A stretch of DNA of 62,643 bases, from NCBI GenBank assembly GCA_900318265.1, contig ONKA01000027.1, positions 1-62,643 on the forward strand. The letters run 5' to 3'. A program made the position numbers and the translations under genes. Origin of the DNA: an uncultured Bacteroidales bacterium. Its GTDB lineage: Bacteria > Bacteroidota > Bacteroidia > Bacteroidales > F082. Under the pieces are notes generated by a model. The model did not search any database and had not been told where the DNA came from. It saw nothing but the letters and a program-made list of their open reading frames with translations. This document shows, one piece after another, positions 44,217 to 54,500 of this stretch; the stretch's first letter is position 1; each line of letters begins with the position of its first letter.

Positions 44217-44284
44217 ACGTGACTTCGGGACGCGTGACGCAGGACGGGGTTGGTCTCGCGTCTCGTAGTCCCGAGTCTCGTGTC
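44217..44284. repeat. Intergenic palindromic repeat (copy 2, inverted)
   Basis: Reads GTGACTTCGGGACGCGTGAC at the left end and GTCCCGAGTCTCGTGTC at the right. In reverse orientation it matches the 32947-33041 repeat over the words GACACGAGACT, CGGGACT and CCCGAAGTCAC. Confidence 0.75.
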
Positions 44285-44289
44285 AAAAA

Positions 44290-44895
44290 ATGAAAACCGT
44301 GTTCTCTCAAATCAACTTCGTAGAAATCTTTGGCGCCTTCATCGTCATGGCTGCCATCATTGACATTTTCGGCTCCATCCCCATCTTCATGAGCATGAAG
44401 GAGCAGAACAAGACCATCAAGGCGGGGCAAGCCTGTCTGACGGCCTTGGCCTTGTTTTTGGCTTTCTTCTTTGCCGGTGATGCCTTGCTGAAACTCTTCG
44501 GCATCGACGCGGCCTCCTTTGCTGTGGCGGGTGCTTTCGTGTTGTTCATCCTTGCTGTGGAGATGATTCTCGGCCGCGAAATCATCAAAAACGAGGGAGG
44601 CAAAAGCGGTGCCAGCATCGTCCCCATCGCCTTCCCGTTGATTGCGGGTCCTGGGGCGTTGACCGCTCTGCTCTCGTTGCGAGCCGACTATGCCGTTGTC
44701 AACATCATCATCGCCTTGTTACTCAACATCCTGTTGGACTACATCGTCATCAGTCAGCTGGACCGCATCCACAAACTCTTGGGCGATAACCTCATCTTTA
44801 TATTGCGAAAATTCTTTGGTGTCATCCTTTTAGCTATTGCAGTGAATATGTTTGTAAATAATATCCTCGTGATTATTGCGAGTGTACCAAAATAA
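44290..44895 (+). CDS. MarC family integral membrane protein
   Basis: A 201-residue six-helix membrane protein of the MarC/YchE family: FIVMAAIIDIFGSIPIFMSM, then SIVPIAFPLIAGPGALTALL and NMFVNNIL. The function is unproven; E. coli MarC is not an efflux pump as once thought. It stands between two riboswitch-controlled genes but is not preceded by a riboswitch itself. Confidence 0.9.
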   Translation: MKTVFSQINFVEIFGAFIVMAAIIDIFGSIPIFMSMKEQNKTIKAGQACLTALALFLAFFFAGDALLKLFGIDAASFAVAGAFVLFILAVEMILGREIIKNEGGKSGASIVPIAFPLIAGPGALTALLSLRADYAVVNIIIALLLNILLDYIVISQLDRIHKLLGDNLIFILRKFFGVILLAIAVNMFVNNILVIIASVPK

Positions 44896-44899
44896 TCCA

Positions 44900-44907
44900 T
44901 AAATTTG
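44900..44907 (+). promoter_or_regulatory. Promoter -7 box of cobalamin riboswitch 2
   Basis: TAAATTTG followed by C, with TTG 21 bp upstream. Confidence 0.6.
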
Positions 44908-44914
44908 CAGCCGA

Positions 44915-45101
44915 TTTGTGGTGTCCTTCACGGACTCAATAGGGAATCGGGTGAGAATCCCGGACAGTTCCCGCTGCTGTGATGGCCAATCGCCTGCCAC
45001 TATGCCACTGAAAGCCCTGTCTTTCGGGAAGGCGGCAAACGCGAGGCCTCAGTCAGAAGACCTGCCTCAAGTCGCGAAACAAGGCTTCCGGGATAGAGGC
45101 T
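44915..45101 (+). ncRNA. Cobalamin riboswitch 2 (with downstream L13 hairpin)
   Basis: Core elements: AATAGGGAATCGGGTGAGAATC, GTTCCCGCTGCTGTGATG, GCCACTG, TTTCGGGAAGGCG and GTCAGAAGACCTGCC. The post-aptamer hairpin GCTTC/GAGGC (45085-45100) has loop CGGGATA, complementary to CCCG of L5. Downstream, TGACCC/GGGT(G)TCA at about 45126-45144 followed by TTTTT could be an intrinsic terminator. The remaining leader to 45224 has no gene. Confidence 0.93.
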
Positions 45102-45224
45102 GGGATTCTATATAATAACAAGGTGTGACCCGCTGAGGGTGTCATCTGCTTTTTAGGTATTCCAACATTTTTCCAGAAGTTTTTGGGTAATGAACTTAAT
45201 GTCAAACCTATAAACTTTTGTATT

Positions 45225-48200
45225 ATGTATTCAAAATTTTTTACACGATTGTTCCTATTAATAGGGATAATTGGAATGTTTTCGGTTCCTTTGAGAGCTG
45301 ATGAGATTCAGATTGGTTCGGGAACGGGTAAACAGTATTACCTTCCGAGTTACAGTTATTACATGTACTCCCTGACACAGCAGTTATATACTGCAGAAGA
45401 ACTTGGAGGTATTGCGGGAGGCATCAATAGTATAGCTTTCTATAATGATGGCACAACACAAACCCGCAACTTCGACATTTACATGGTCAACACCAACAAG
45501 ACCTGTTTTTCAAGCAGGACTGACTGGGTTCCTGTAACATCAAGCGACAAGGTCTTCAGTGGAAATGTAACCATGACAAAAGGCACTTGGACAACCATCA
45601 CTTTTACGACTCCTTTTGATTATGATGGAACCAATATTGCCATCATGGTGGATGACAATACAAACAGCGCATCTTCGTCAGGCTCACATGCCCAATACCT
45701 GACTTTCAACGTGAGCAACTACCAAAGCATCTATGCCTATAGCGACGGCACAAATTATGATCCATCAAACCCACCTACGACAGGATACTCTTCCTCTTTC
45801 ACTTATCAACAATACAAGAACCAAATCAAGATAGACATTGTGACGGCTCCCGTCACCTGTGCCAAGCCTTCAGGCCTTGAAGCCACAAACATCTCTGCCT
45901 ATACCGCCACCTTGGACTGGACCAAAGGCAGCGAAGACCAGGACACTTGGGAAATCTATCTCACTGATAATGCCAACGACATCCCCAACGACGAGAGCGA
46001 GGCCACAATCAGCGAGAACGTCACAAAGCCTTACACGCTCACCAGCTTGACCTCAAGCACCACCTATTATGCTTACGTGCGCGCCAACTGTGGCAGCACC
46101 AACGGAAAGAGCAAATGGAGCGCAGGATGCCAATTTGCCACCACCTGTATAGCCATTACCGAATTCCCCTTCACCGAAACCTTCGACGACCTCACCACCA
46201 ACGGTGAAATCCCGATGTGCTGGAACAACGAGGAAGGCACCACAACCAATGAAAACTACAGATGGTGCTACAACAGCACTTACGGCACAGGGCATAGTGG
46301 GAAATGCGTCCGATTCGATTCATTCAGCAACACCAGCGGGAACACCAACTTTCTGAAAACACCCGTGATAAGCCTTCCCCAAAGCCCAGCCATGCAGCTG
46401 CGCTTCTGGTACAAGAACCCCAAGGGTGGTGACTTCTCCGTGTTCATTTCAACAGACGGAGGTCAGACCCACGAAACTGCATTGGCCACTGGAATGACCA
46501 ATATCGCTGACTGGACAGAAAAGACCCTTGACCTTTCGGATTACAAAGGCGAGGATAATGTGGTCATTGTGTTTAAGGGAACCTCCAACTATGGCAGCAA
46601 CGATGCCCGCATCTATCTTGATGATGTTAACGTCGAACTGGCTCCCACTTGTCCAAAACAGAACGCATTGCACGTCACTGAACTTACTTCCTCTTCCGTC
46701 ACCTTGGACTGGACAGCAGGCAACAGTGAGCAAGACCATTGGGACCTCTTCATCACCACCGATGCCAGCGTTACGCCTGATGCCAACACTACTCCTACGG
46801 TAACAAACACGAACCAAAAGCCTTACACCCATACTGGCCTCAGTGACGAGACTATATATTTCGTTTTTGTCCGTGCCCGTTGCAGCGACACTGACCAAAG
46901 TGATTGGACCGATGCATGCCGATTCGTCACGCCGCAGATTCCTGTTGTCGTAGATGGCGAACACCCATATAGCAACGACTTTGAAACCAATAATGGCTGG
47001 CTCTTCGTGAATGGTGACCGTCCCAACCAATGGTGGTATGGCTCGGCTGCCAACAACACCCCGAATGGTTCAAAAGCCATTTACATCTCAAACGATGGTG
47101 GAGTAACCAATAGTTATACAAGTTCATCCGAAGCAAAAGGTGTAGTATATGCCACCAAGGCTTTTACTTTCGCGGAAGGCGTATATTCATTTACTTACGA
47201 TTGGCGGGCTAAAGGCAATCAATATTACGATTTTATCCGTGTGGCTTTAGTGCCTGCTTCTTACGAGATAGTAGCCACCGACAACCTTCCTACGGGTCTG
47301 TCCGCCACCAGCTTGCCTAATGGCTGGATTGCTCTTGATGGTGGGTCAAAGCTCATCAATAGCGATGTTTGGAATACCCAAACCGCCGATGAGATTCAAG
47401 TCGCAGCCGGAGATTATAAAATGGTATTCGTTTGGAGAAACCTTTCCGGAGCTGCCAACCAACCCCCAGCGGCCATCGACAACATCAGCATCAGCTATAT
47501 GACTTGTCCGAGACCCACCAATCTTACGGCAAGCGACATCGCTGGCCGCACGGCTACGCTCACTTGGACGGAAAACGGCACCGCCACCAACTGGGTGCTG
47601 CAATATGCCACCAACAATAGCTTCACCGAAAACCTTGTGGAAACCAATGTCAGCGGTGCTGCTACCATGAATCTGTCAGGCCTTACCCCTGAGACAACAT
47701 ACTATGCACGCGTGAAATCCATCCTTGGTAATGAGGAAAGCTCGTGGAGCGATGTTTGTAATTTCACCACTACGGCTACCTGCGAAAAACCCACGTTAAG
47801 CTATGTGACTAACTCCAACACGGCACATAGCGGCGCTGTCAGCTGGACAGGCAACGCCGATAACTACGAACTGATATATTCCACAAAGACCTCATTTGAA
47901 CCTGGTGAGGAAGGTGTTATCCAAATCGACCTTGGAAATGTGAACACCTATACCTTGCAAGACTTAACACCCGAAACTACCTACCGTATCAAGGTGCGGG
48001 CCAACTGTGGAGCGGATGATGGTTATAGCCAATGGAGTAATCAGGTGAGTTTCACCACCACAGCAACTTGTGTTGCACCTTCAGGTTTATCGGCCACAGC
48101 AACCAGTTCAACTATTACCCTTAACTGGACGGCAGGTGCACAAGGCCAAGACGCTTGGGACATCCGATACAAGACGGGTACAAACGAGTACACCTATATT

Positions 48201-51014
48201 CATCTTGACAACCAAACCACTACCAGCTACACAATCACGGGGCTCAACCCTGTCACCACCTACAGCGTGAATGTACGTGCCTATTGTAGCGAAGAAGACC
48301 AAAGCAAATGGGGCTACAACTCCTACAACCAAAACTCCGACTTGTCTATCACCACAGAATGCGGTGCGTTGTCTCTGCCCTATTCTTATGGTTTCGAGGA
48401 TAATTTGGTCACCACATCACCGTATAGCACAAGCAATCCTTATCCGAACTGCTGGAGCCGCATCGCCTACCAATCTGGTTCCTACGGTAACTACACTTAT
48501 TATCCCTTTGCCTTCACTGCCACATCTTCACAGCCCTACGCACATGGCGGGAATGGAGCCAACAGCACTTCAGGACACTGCCTTCGTTTTTACCAAACTT
48601 CAAGCTCCACAAACGAATGCGCTGTCTTACCTGAAATCAGCAGCGAGTATAACATGAATAGTATTCAGATTAGGTTCTGGGGAGCGGTGCAAAGTTCACA
48701 AGGCACCATGCAAATTGGTATCATGGAATCTTTGGCCAATGTCAACACCTTCACCCCCATTCAAGAAGTGAATATTTCAAATACTTACAGCACTGGTTTC
48801 CAGGAATTTACAATTCCATTCACAAACTATACAGGAAATGGCAGATACATTGCTTTTATGTGTGGTACAGGAAACAGTTATGCTTATTTCCTCATCGATG
48901 ACATTACTGTGGAGATAGTGCCGACTTGCTTTATCCCAAATGATTTAGAAGCTAACGAAATCACCGAGAATGAGGCCACGCTGGTTTGGACGCCAAGTGG
49001 CAATGAGTCAGCTTGGAACATCCAATACAAAAAAGCCTCTGACAGCGAATGGAGCGATCCGATTGCCGTTGAAGAGACCACATACACGCTGACCGGACTG
49101 CAGCGCGCCACCGCTTATGAAGCCAGAGTGCAAGCCAATTGCGCCGAGGATGACCAAAGCGACTGGACAAATCCCATCAGCTTCCAAACCGATTGTGGCA
49201 TATGGACTGTAGATGGAGGCAATGCCATCTTTGAAGACTTCGAAAATGTGGATGCGTCCGACTTCCCACCCACGTGTTGGGATAAGTTCAGCCATGAGAT
49301 GTCAGGCTATACCTATTGGTACCTGAATTCGAATAATGGTTTAGGCTCAAGCGCAGCCTATAGTTATTGGAACGAAGGATACGCCTTCTTAGTCATGCCG
49401 AAGATGCACATTAATGGCAACGCCACCCTTTCGTTTGACTATCTCATCGGCTCAGGCGATTACGATGAAAGTTGCTCGGTCGTAGTCTCTACTAATGGAT
49501 TGACCTATAGCGACTTCAGCAATATCGTTTGGGCGGCTGCTGGCAGCAATTCTGGCAATGCTAGCGCCACCGTTTCGTTGTCTGATTTTGATGGCCGAGA
49601 CATCTACATCGCCTTCAAATTCAAAGGCTTGGGTACAAGCGGCTGCACCTGGTATGTTGACAACGTCCAAGTCTATGTAGCTGACAAGATATTCGCCACC
49701 GATGGCGATTGGAATGTTGCCAATAATTGGCAACCCGAAGGCGTACCTGCCATTACAGAAAGCGTCCACATCAACGCGGCGGCTAATATTCCAAACGATT
49801 ACATTGCTATAGTTGACAATATCACCATCGGTAACGGCTCCCTTACCATCGCCAATGGCGGACAATTGAAGCATAACAATGAAGGTGTACAGGCAACGGT
49901 ACAAAAGACCATCAACGGCTACACAGGCAACAAGGACAACTATTACCTGATTGCCTCCCCAATGGCCGAAGACATTGCTCTTGCCAATGTCTCCAACTTG
50001 ACCTCCAACGATTACGATCTCTACCTGTTCGACCAAAGCCAAGAACTTGAATGGCGCAACCAAGAAGACGGCGCTTTCAACAGCCTCAACAACACTGTGG
50101 GTTATCTCTATGCCAACAGCCAGACGGTCACACTTGGCTTCAACGGAGAGCTCATGCCGAGTGATGAGGGTGTGGAAGTGCCGCTCTTATACGACGAATC
50201 CTCTCAATTTGCAGGCTGGAACCTCATTGGTAACCCATTTGCATGCGATGCCTATCTTAACGACGATCTAAATTTCTATAAGATTGACGGTACCGAGGTG
50301 GTGGCCAGCAATAAGGCCGTTTCACCCATGGAAGGTATCTTCGTGGAAGCCACTAGCGAAAGCCAAAACGTCACTTTTTACAGGACGCAGTTCGGCACCA
50401 ACGGCAAAGGCGTCCTTAACCTGAATGCCTTCCAATCTGGCAACCGTGTCGACTTGGCCCGCATACGCTTCAGTGAAGGTCGCAACCTAAGCAAGTTCAT
50501 GCTGCACCGCGATGCTTCCCGACTCTACATCCCTCAGGAAGGCAGAGAATACGCCGTAGTCCATACCGATGGCATTGGCGAACTTCCTGTCAACTTCAAA
50601 GCAACCGAAAACGGCACCTATACCATTAATGTAAGCACTGAGGATGTAGAAATGAGCTACCTCCACCTCATCGACAATTTGACGGGTGAGGATGTCAACC
50701 TTATGGAAAGCCCAAGTTACAGCTTTGAGGCCAAGACAACGGACTATGCGAGCCGATTCCGTCTGGTGTTTTCAACCATAAGCGGGAACTCAGATGGCGA
50801 CAATGAGACCTTTGCCTTCTTCAGCAATGGCAAACTCATCGTCTTGAACGAAGACCAAGCCACCTTGCAGGTCATCGACATGATTGGGCGTGTGCTCAGC
50901 AGCGAGACGCTCAGCGGTAACACCGAAATCAACCTCAACCAACCTGCTGGCATTTACATGCTCCGCCTCGTCAACGGTGAGAATGTGAAGACGCAAAAGA
51001 TTGTGGTGAGATAA
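45225..51014 (+). CDS. Giant T9SS-secreted FnIII / choice-of-anchor surface protein under cobalamin control
   Basis: A 1929-residue protein. A signal peptide (about 1-25, ending near PLRA) is followed by an N-terminal beta-sandwich (about 28-205), FnIII domains starting near 211, 474, 759, 851, 948 and 1233, and large beta-jelly-roll (choice-of-anchor J/cleaved adhesin-like) domains near 307, 573, 1044 and 1322. Then comes a DNITIGNGSLTIANGG region (about 1525) and a C-terminal type A T9SS sorting domain (LQVIDMIGRVLSS, AGIYMLRLVNGENVKTQKIVVR) in the last 75 residues. It should be exported to the cell surface. The B12 riboswitch in the leader links it to cobamide supply. The ATG at 45225 gives the signal peptide. 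Confidence 0.9.
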   Translation: MYSKFFTRLFLLIGIIGMFSVPLRADEIQIGSGTGKQYYLPSYSYYMYSLTQQLYTAEELGGIAGGINSIAFYNDGTTQTRNFDIYMVNTNKTCFSSRTDWVPVTSSDKVFSGNVTMTKGTWTTITFTTPFDYDGTNIAIMVDDNTNSASSSGSHAQYLTFNVSNYQSIYAYSDGTNYDPSNPPTTGYSSSFTYQQYKNQIKIDIVTAPVTCAKPSGLEATNISAYTATLDWTKGSEDQDTWEIYLTDNANDIPNDESEATISENVTKPYTLTSLTSSTTYYAYVRANCGSTNGKSKWSAGCQFATTCIAITEFPFTETFDDLTTNGEIPMCWNNEEGTTTNENYRWCYNSTYGTGHSGKCVRFDSFSNTSGNTNFLKTPVISLPQSPAMQLRFWYKNPKGGDFSVFISTDGGQTHETALATGMTNIADWTEKTLDLSDYKGEDNVVIVFKGTSNYGSNDARIYLDDVNVELAPTCPKQNALHVTELTSSSVTLDWTAGNSEQDHWDLFITTDASVTPDANTTPTVTNTNQKPYTHTGLSDETIYFVFVRARCSDTDQSDWTDACRFVTPQIPVVVDGEHPYSNDFETNNGWLFVNGDRPNQWWYGSAANNTPNGSKAIYISNDGGVTNSYTSSSEAKGVVYATKAFTFAEGVYSFTYDWRAKGNQYYDFIRVALVPASYEIVATDNLPTGLSATSLPNGWIALDGGSKLINSDVWNTQTADEIQVAAGDYKMVFVWRNLSGAANQPPAAIDNISISYMTCPRPTNLTASDIAGRTATLTWTENGTATNWVLQYATNNSFTENLVETNVSGAATMNLSGLTPETTYYARVKSILGNEESSWSDVCNFTTTATCEKPTLSYVTNSNTAHSGAVSWTGNADNYELIYSTKTSFEPGEEGVIQIDLGNVNTYTLQDLTPETTYRIKVRANCGADDGYSQWSNQVSFTTTATCVAPSGLSATATSSTITLNWTAGAQGQDAWDIRYKTGTNEYTYIHLDNQTTTSYTITGLNPVTTYSVNVRAYCSEEDQSKWGYNSYNQNSDLSITTECGALSLPYSYGFEDNLVTTSPYSTSNPYPNCWSRIAYQSGSYGNYTYYPFAFTATSSQPYAHGGNGANSTSGHCLRFYQTSSSTNECAVLPEISSEYNMNSIQIRFWGAVQSSQGTMQIGIMESLANVNTFTPIQEVNISNTYSTGFQEFTIPFTNYTGNGRYIAFMCGTGNSYAYFLIDDITVEIVPTCFIPNDLEANEITENEATLVWTPSGNESAWNIQYKKASDSEWSDPIAVEETTYTLTGLQRATAYEARVQANCAEDDQSDWTNPISFQTDCGIWTVDGGNAIFEDFENVDASDFPPTCWDKFSHEMSGYTYWYLNSNNGLGSSAAYSYWNEGYAFLVMPKMHINGNATLSFDYLIGSGDYDESCSVVVSTNGLTYSDFSNIVWAAAGSNSGNASATVSLSDFDGRDIYIAFKFKGLGTSGCTWYVDNVQVYVADKIFATDGDWNVANNWQPEGVPAITESVHINAAANIPNDYIAIVDNITIGNGSLTIANGGQLKHNNEGVQATVQKTINGYTGNKDNYYLIASPMAEDIALANVSNLTSNDYDLYLFDQSQELEWRNQEDGAFNSLNNTVGYLYANSQTVTLGFNGELMPSDEGVEVPLLYDESSQFAGWNLIGNPFACDAYLNDDLNFYKIDGTEVVASNKAVSPMEGIFVEATSESQNVTFYRTQFGTNGKGVLNLNAFQSGNRVDLARIRFSEGRNLSKFMLHRDASRLYIPQEGREYAVVHTDGIGELPVNFKATENGTYTINVSTEDVEMSYLHLIDNLTGEDVNLMESPSYSFEAKTTDYASRFRLVFSTISGNSDGDNETFAFFSNGKLIVLNEDQATLQVIDMIGRVLSSETLSGNTEINLNQPAGIYMLRLVNGENVKTQKIVVR

Positions 51015-51016
51015 CC

Positions 51017-51090
51017 ATGACCGCTGACCCTGACCCTGACCGCCCACCCATGGGGATAACGGTCTGGGTCTGGGTCAATGGTCAGGGTAA
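51017..51090. repeat. Imperfect inverted repeat of GACCCT units
   Basis: GACCGCTGACCCTGACCCTG on the left and CGGTCTGGGTCTGGGTC plus GGTCAGGG on the right can pair around the centre at 51053. It lies between the giant T9SS gene and the 91-residue gene. Confidence 0.7.
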
Positions 51091-51113
51091 AACAAACCTG
51101 AAACTATAAAACG

Positions 51114-51389
51114 ATGAAAAAACTAGCATTAACAATCGCAATCGTCCTCGGACTGGGTCTCACGACCTTCGCTGAGCCCAATGAAGGCGGACTGTTCAAA
51201 CGCGGTATCGTGCCCGATGAGGAATACTACAACATGGGCATGAACCGTGACGGCAATGCCCCTTTGCTACCCAACCACGGAATGCCGGACAACCAAGACG
51301 GCAATCAAGGTCCTGTCGGCACAGGCATAGCAGTGCTCGCAGCCCTCGGCGGCGCTTATCTCATCGGCAAACGCCGTAAACAAGAATAA
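51114..51389 (+). CDS. Small exported protein with C-terminal membrane helix and basic tail
   Basis: A 91-residue protein: signal peptide (about 1-20, TTFAEP), a 45-residue acidic and polar middle, then GPVGTGIAVLAALGGAYLIG and the basic end KRRKQE. This tripartite tail (Gly-rich turn, helix, Lys/Arg) recalls the C-terminal sorting signals known as PID-CTERM or PEP-CTERM, but the exact motif differs. It follows the giant T9SS gene by 100 bp and precedes a terminator, so both may share the riboswitch transcript. Function unknown. Confidence 0.7.
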   Translation: MKKLALTIAIVLGLGLTTFAEPNEGGLFKRGIVPDEEYYNMGMNRDGNAPLLPNHGMPDNQDGNQGPVGTGIAVLAALGGAYLIGKRRKQE

Positions 51390-51417
51390 AGATACTTTTT
51401 TTCTTTCATATTGTTGC

Positions 51418-51450
51418 GCCGGTGGCAGCTTTGCTGTCACCGGCATTTTT
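51418..51450 (+). terminator. Intrinsic terminator after the small exported protein
   Basis: A 12-bp stem GCCGGTGGCAGC/GCTGTCACCGGC with a three-base loop and ATTTTT. The convergent T9SS gene ends 75 bp further on. Confidence 0.9.
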
Positions 51451-51525
51451 GTGGCACCCAAAAGAAGAAGCGACCCCACAAGGAGCCGCTTCCTCACACT
51501 CAAAAAACTATCTATGATGTACCTT

Positions 51526-54500
51526 CTATTTCACTATCACTTTCTTTATCAGTCTATTACCATTCAATTCAATGGAGATGTAATAGACACCTTTATTCAA
51601 GTAACCTAAATCAAGGGTGGTTTCGTTGCCAGTGACTTTACCATTCATGATGCATTGCCCCATAAGGCTAAAGACATGATAATCAAAGCCAGAAGCACCA
51701 TCCATGGTCAGTTTCAACTGGCCATCAGTGGGATTCGGATAAGCCATGAGACCATAATGGTCTTCCTCCAGGCCTTCTACTTGATGCATGATGACGTGGA
51801 CGATGAAATCGACCGACTGACCATCACTGATGGCACGCATCAACACATTGGCGATGGCTTCGTCACTCGTCAATCTATTGAGTGCCAAAATCCTGCCTGA
51901 CAAGCTTGCCGAAAGGGCTTCTTCATTGGAATTGGAAATGAGTTCATACTCAATCAATTCATCAGGGTCATCAGGATCGGTGGCCACTCCATTGAGGTCG
52001 ATGTAAACCAGTTTCGGGAACTCGGTCATGATGACATCCGGCACAGGATGGACTATATAAGGAGGCAAGTCGACAACGGCACCGCCATTGAAATCGTCCA
52101 TGCAGAAATACGCCGGCGTAATCATGCCACTATTGTTGTTCTTCGTAGACGACAAGCTGAACGAGATGGTAGCCACTTCGCCCAAAGGACTGAGGTCAAA
52201 CCACTCCCAAGTGTTCAGGATATAGTCGTCTTCGGGGTTGTCGAAGCGATAGTCGGCAAGATAGAAGTCAAGCGTCCCAACAGTCTGCCCACTAGCGTTC
52301 TTGCCCGTCGCGGTCAGCTTGAACCAGTCAGGGTCGTTGCCCGAGAGGCCGCCGAAAGGTGTCACGGTATTGTCACCTTCAAGCATGTTTTGATATGCCC
52401 ACAAATTGTTGGTAACATAACATCCTGTGACGGTATGCGGTTGGCCGTCAGCGGCATAGACATCCGTCTGGGCGCCATAGGTGTAGGCCACGGCGTATTG
52501 TGCAGAGCCGTCATAGCCGCAACCTGTGGCAGCGGTGTATTGGGCACTCATATAGGTCTGGCTCAAATCGGTGCGATTGGAGGCTGTGAATCCACCCCAG
52601 AAATAGGACGAATAGTAGTTGGTGAAGATCCAGCCATGGCTGAACATCTCGTTGTTGCCTTCCTGAGGTTCCCAGATGCCACTCGGACTCAACTCCACAT
52701 CTTCAAAATCAGCAATATCAACAGTGATGACCACCTCAACTCCTGAAACGCTGACCTCCATGTCAACATGTTTGCCGTTGCTGGTGGCGCGAATCACCAA
52801 GATCCTGTCGTTGAAGGCATTGGGCGTGGTACGGCTTACCGTAAGCACGTCCTCGTCATCGATGGAAGCTGAAACCTCGCTCGGGCAGACCTGAACGGTG
52901 TATTCCATCATCTCGTTGTTGTTGTCAGGGTCATCGAAACACGCACTAATGTCGAAAGTGAACGATTGCGGATACTCGGTGTAGATGATGGGGGCCAATT
53001 GGTTAGACACCACTGGAGGCTGGTCTTCAACGATGCATTCCACAGTGAATGAGGTCTGCACCGACTGCCCATTGCTCTCGGCTTGAAGAACGATGACTGA
53101 AGTTCCTGCCATGTTTTGCAGGCGCTCCACCTCCAACGTGCGACCGTTCAACGTTGTTCCCACTAAAGTGGGATTGCTGTTGGATGCCACCGTGATGACA
53201 ATATCCTCATTCGGGTCATCGGGGTCGTCGAAAGTGTTGGTCAAATCGACGGTTTCAGAGGCTGGATAGGTCTCAAAGACGATGTCATTGATAGGATTGA
53301 CCACCACTGGTGGCAGATTGGTACCGCTAGCATACTCATCGGCACCGGCACAGGGCGTCGTGGAACGGTCTTCTCCATCAATGTCGGTCGTCACATAGGA
53401 TAACGGATTGGCCACGGTGATGCCATCGCTTCCGGTGATATGAAGGTCGTTGTTACCCACAAACTGGGGCGTGCAAAGTGCGGAATGAGCATCGAAACCC
53501 GATGCAGCTGTCCAATCGGCTAGCGTAGCGCAATCCGTGCCTGCAATGATGCCGACATTGCTCCCCGTGAAGGAAACACGGTTGTAATCGCAGAAACGGT
53601 TGTCGGAGTCGCTATTGAAACGAAACACATAACCAGAGGTTTCGTTGACAAACAGGTTGTTGTAGACCCAAAGGTTTTCCCAGCTCTTTTCCACAAACAG
53701 GTTTCCGCAAAGACCCGAGCCTGAGCATTTCGCAGTGTTGTGCGCAAAATAGATATACTCGCTGTCGGCATTGTCGAAATCAAAACAATAACTGTAGTCG
53801 GCGTTGCATTGCAGATTCACAATGTTGTTTCGGATGATGACCGGTTCGGCTGCCGTACCTGTGACAGGACGTAGACGAAACACCGTTGTGTAATTGGTAG
53901 TTCGGGTCACATCGATGACATTGTTCTCGAAGAGACAGCCATAACGGCAACGAAAGACGTCGATGGCATTATAGTCATTACGGATATCGTATGTGCTGTT
54001 GATGGTATTGCCACTCACAGTCACATGGTCGGTAAAGGTGACATACACAGACTTGCTGCTTTGGTTGGTGAAAGTGCAATTCTCAACCAAAAGACCGTCA
54101 TTGTACTGATAGATGTTATGGCCTTGATAATACAGCCCTATGTAACCGTTCACAAAAGCACAATCCACAAATGCGTTATCGGTATCCTGCCATTCGCCGG
54201 AAATCCTATAGACGAGGTTTTTGTCGTTTTCAAGATTGGCCGTCGATACACTACCGACAAAGCGCACATTCTCGAACCGCAAGCCGCTGTTGCCATTCTG
54301 CAACTTCACCACGACAGCCTTGTTATCAGAGGTGGTGGTCAAGGTCATGTTCTCAAAGGTCACGTAGTCGGTGCCTGCGAGTTTTAAGGTGCTGTTGTCG
54401 GTATAGCCGGCGTTGCTTGTTACCACGACCTGCTGGTTGTCGGCGCCCATGCCACGAAAGATGACACGGCTGGTGGCACTAGTGCCATTGATATTGTTGA

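Noticed and set aside
51114-51389. Gram-positive type sortase substrate
   Set aside because: The tail looks similar, but no LPxTG is present and the organism is a diderm Bacteroidales.
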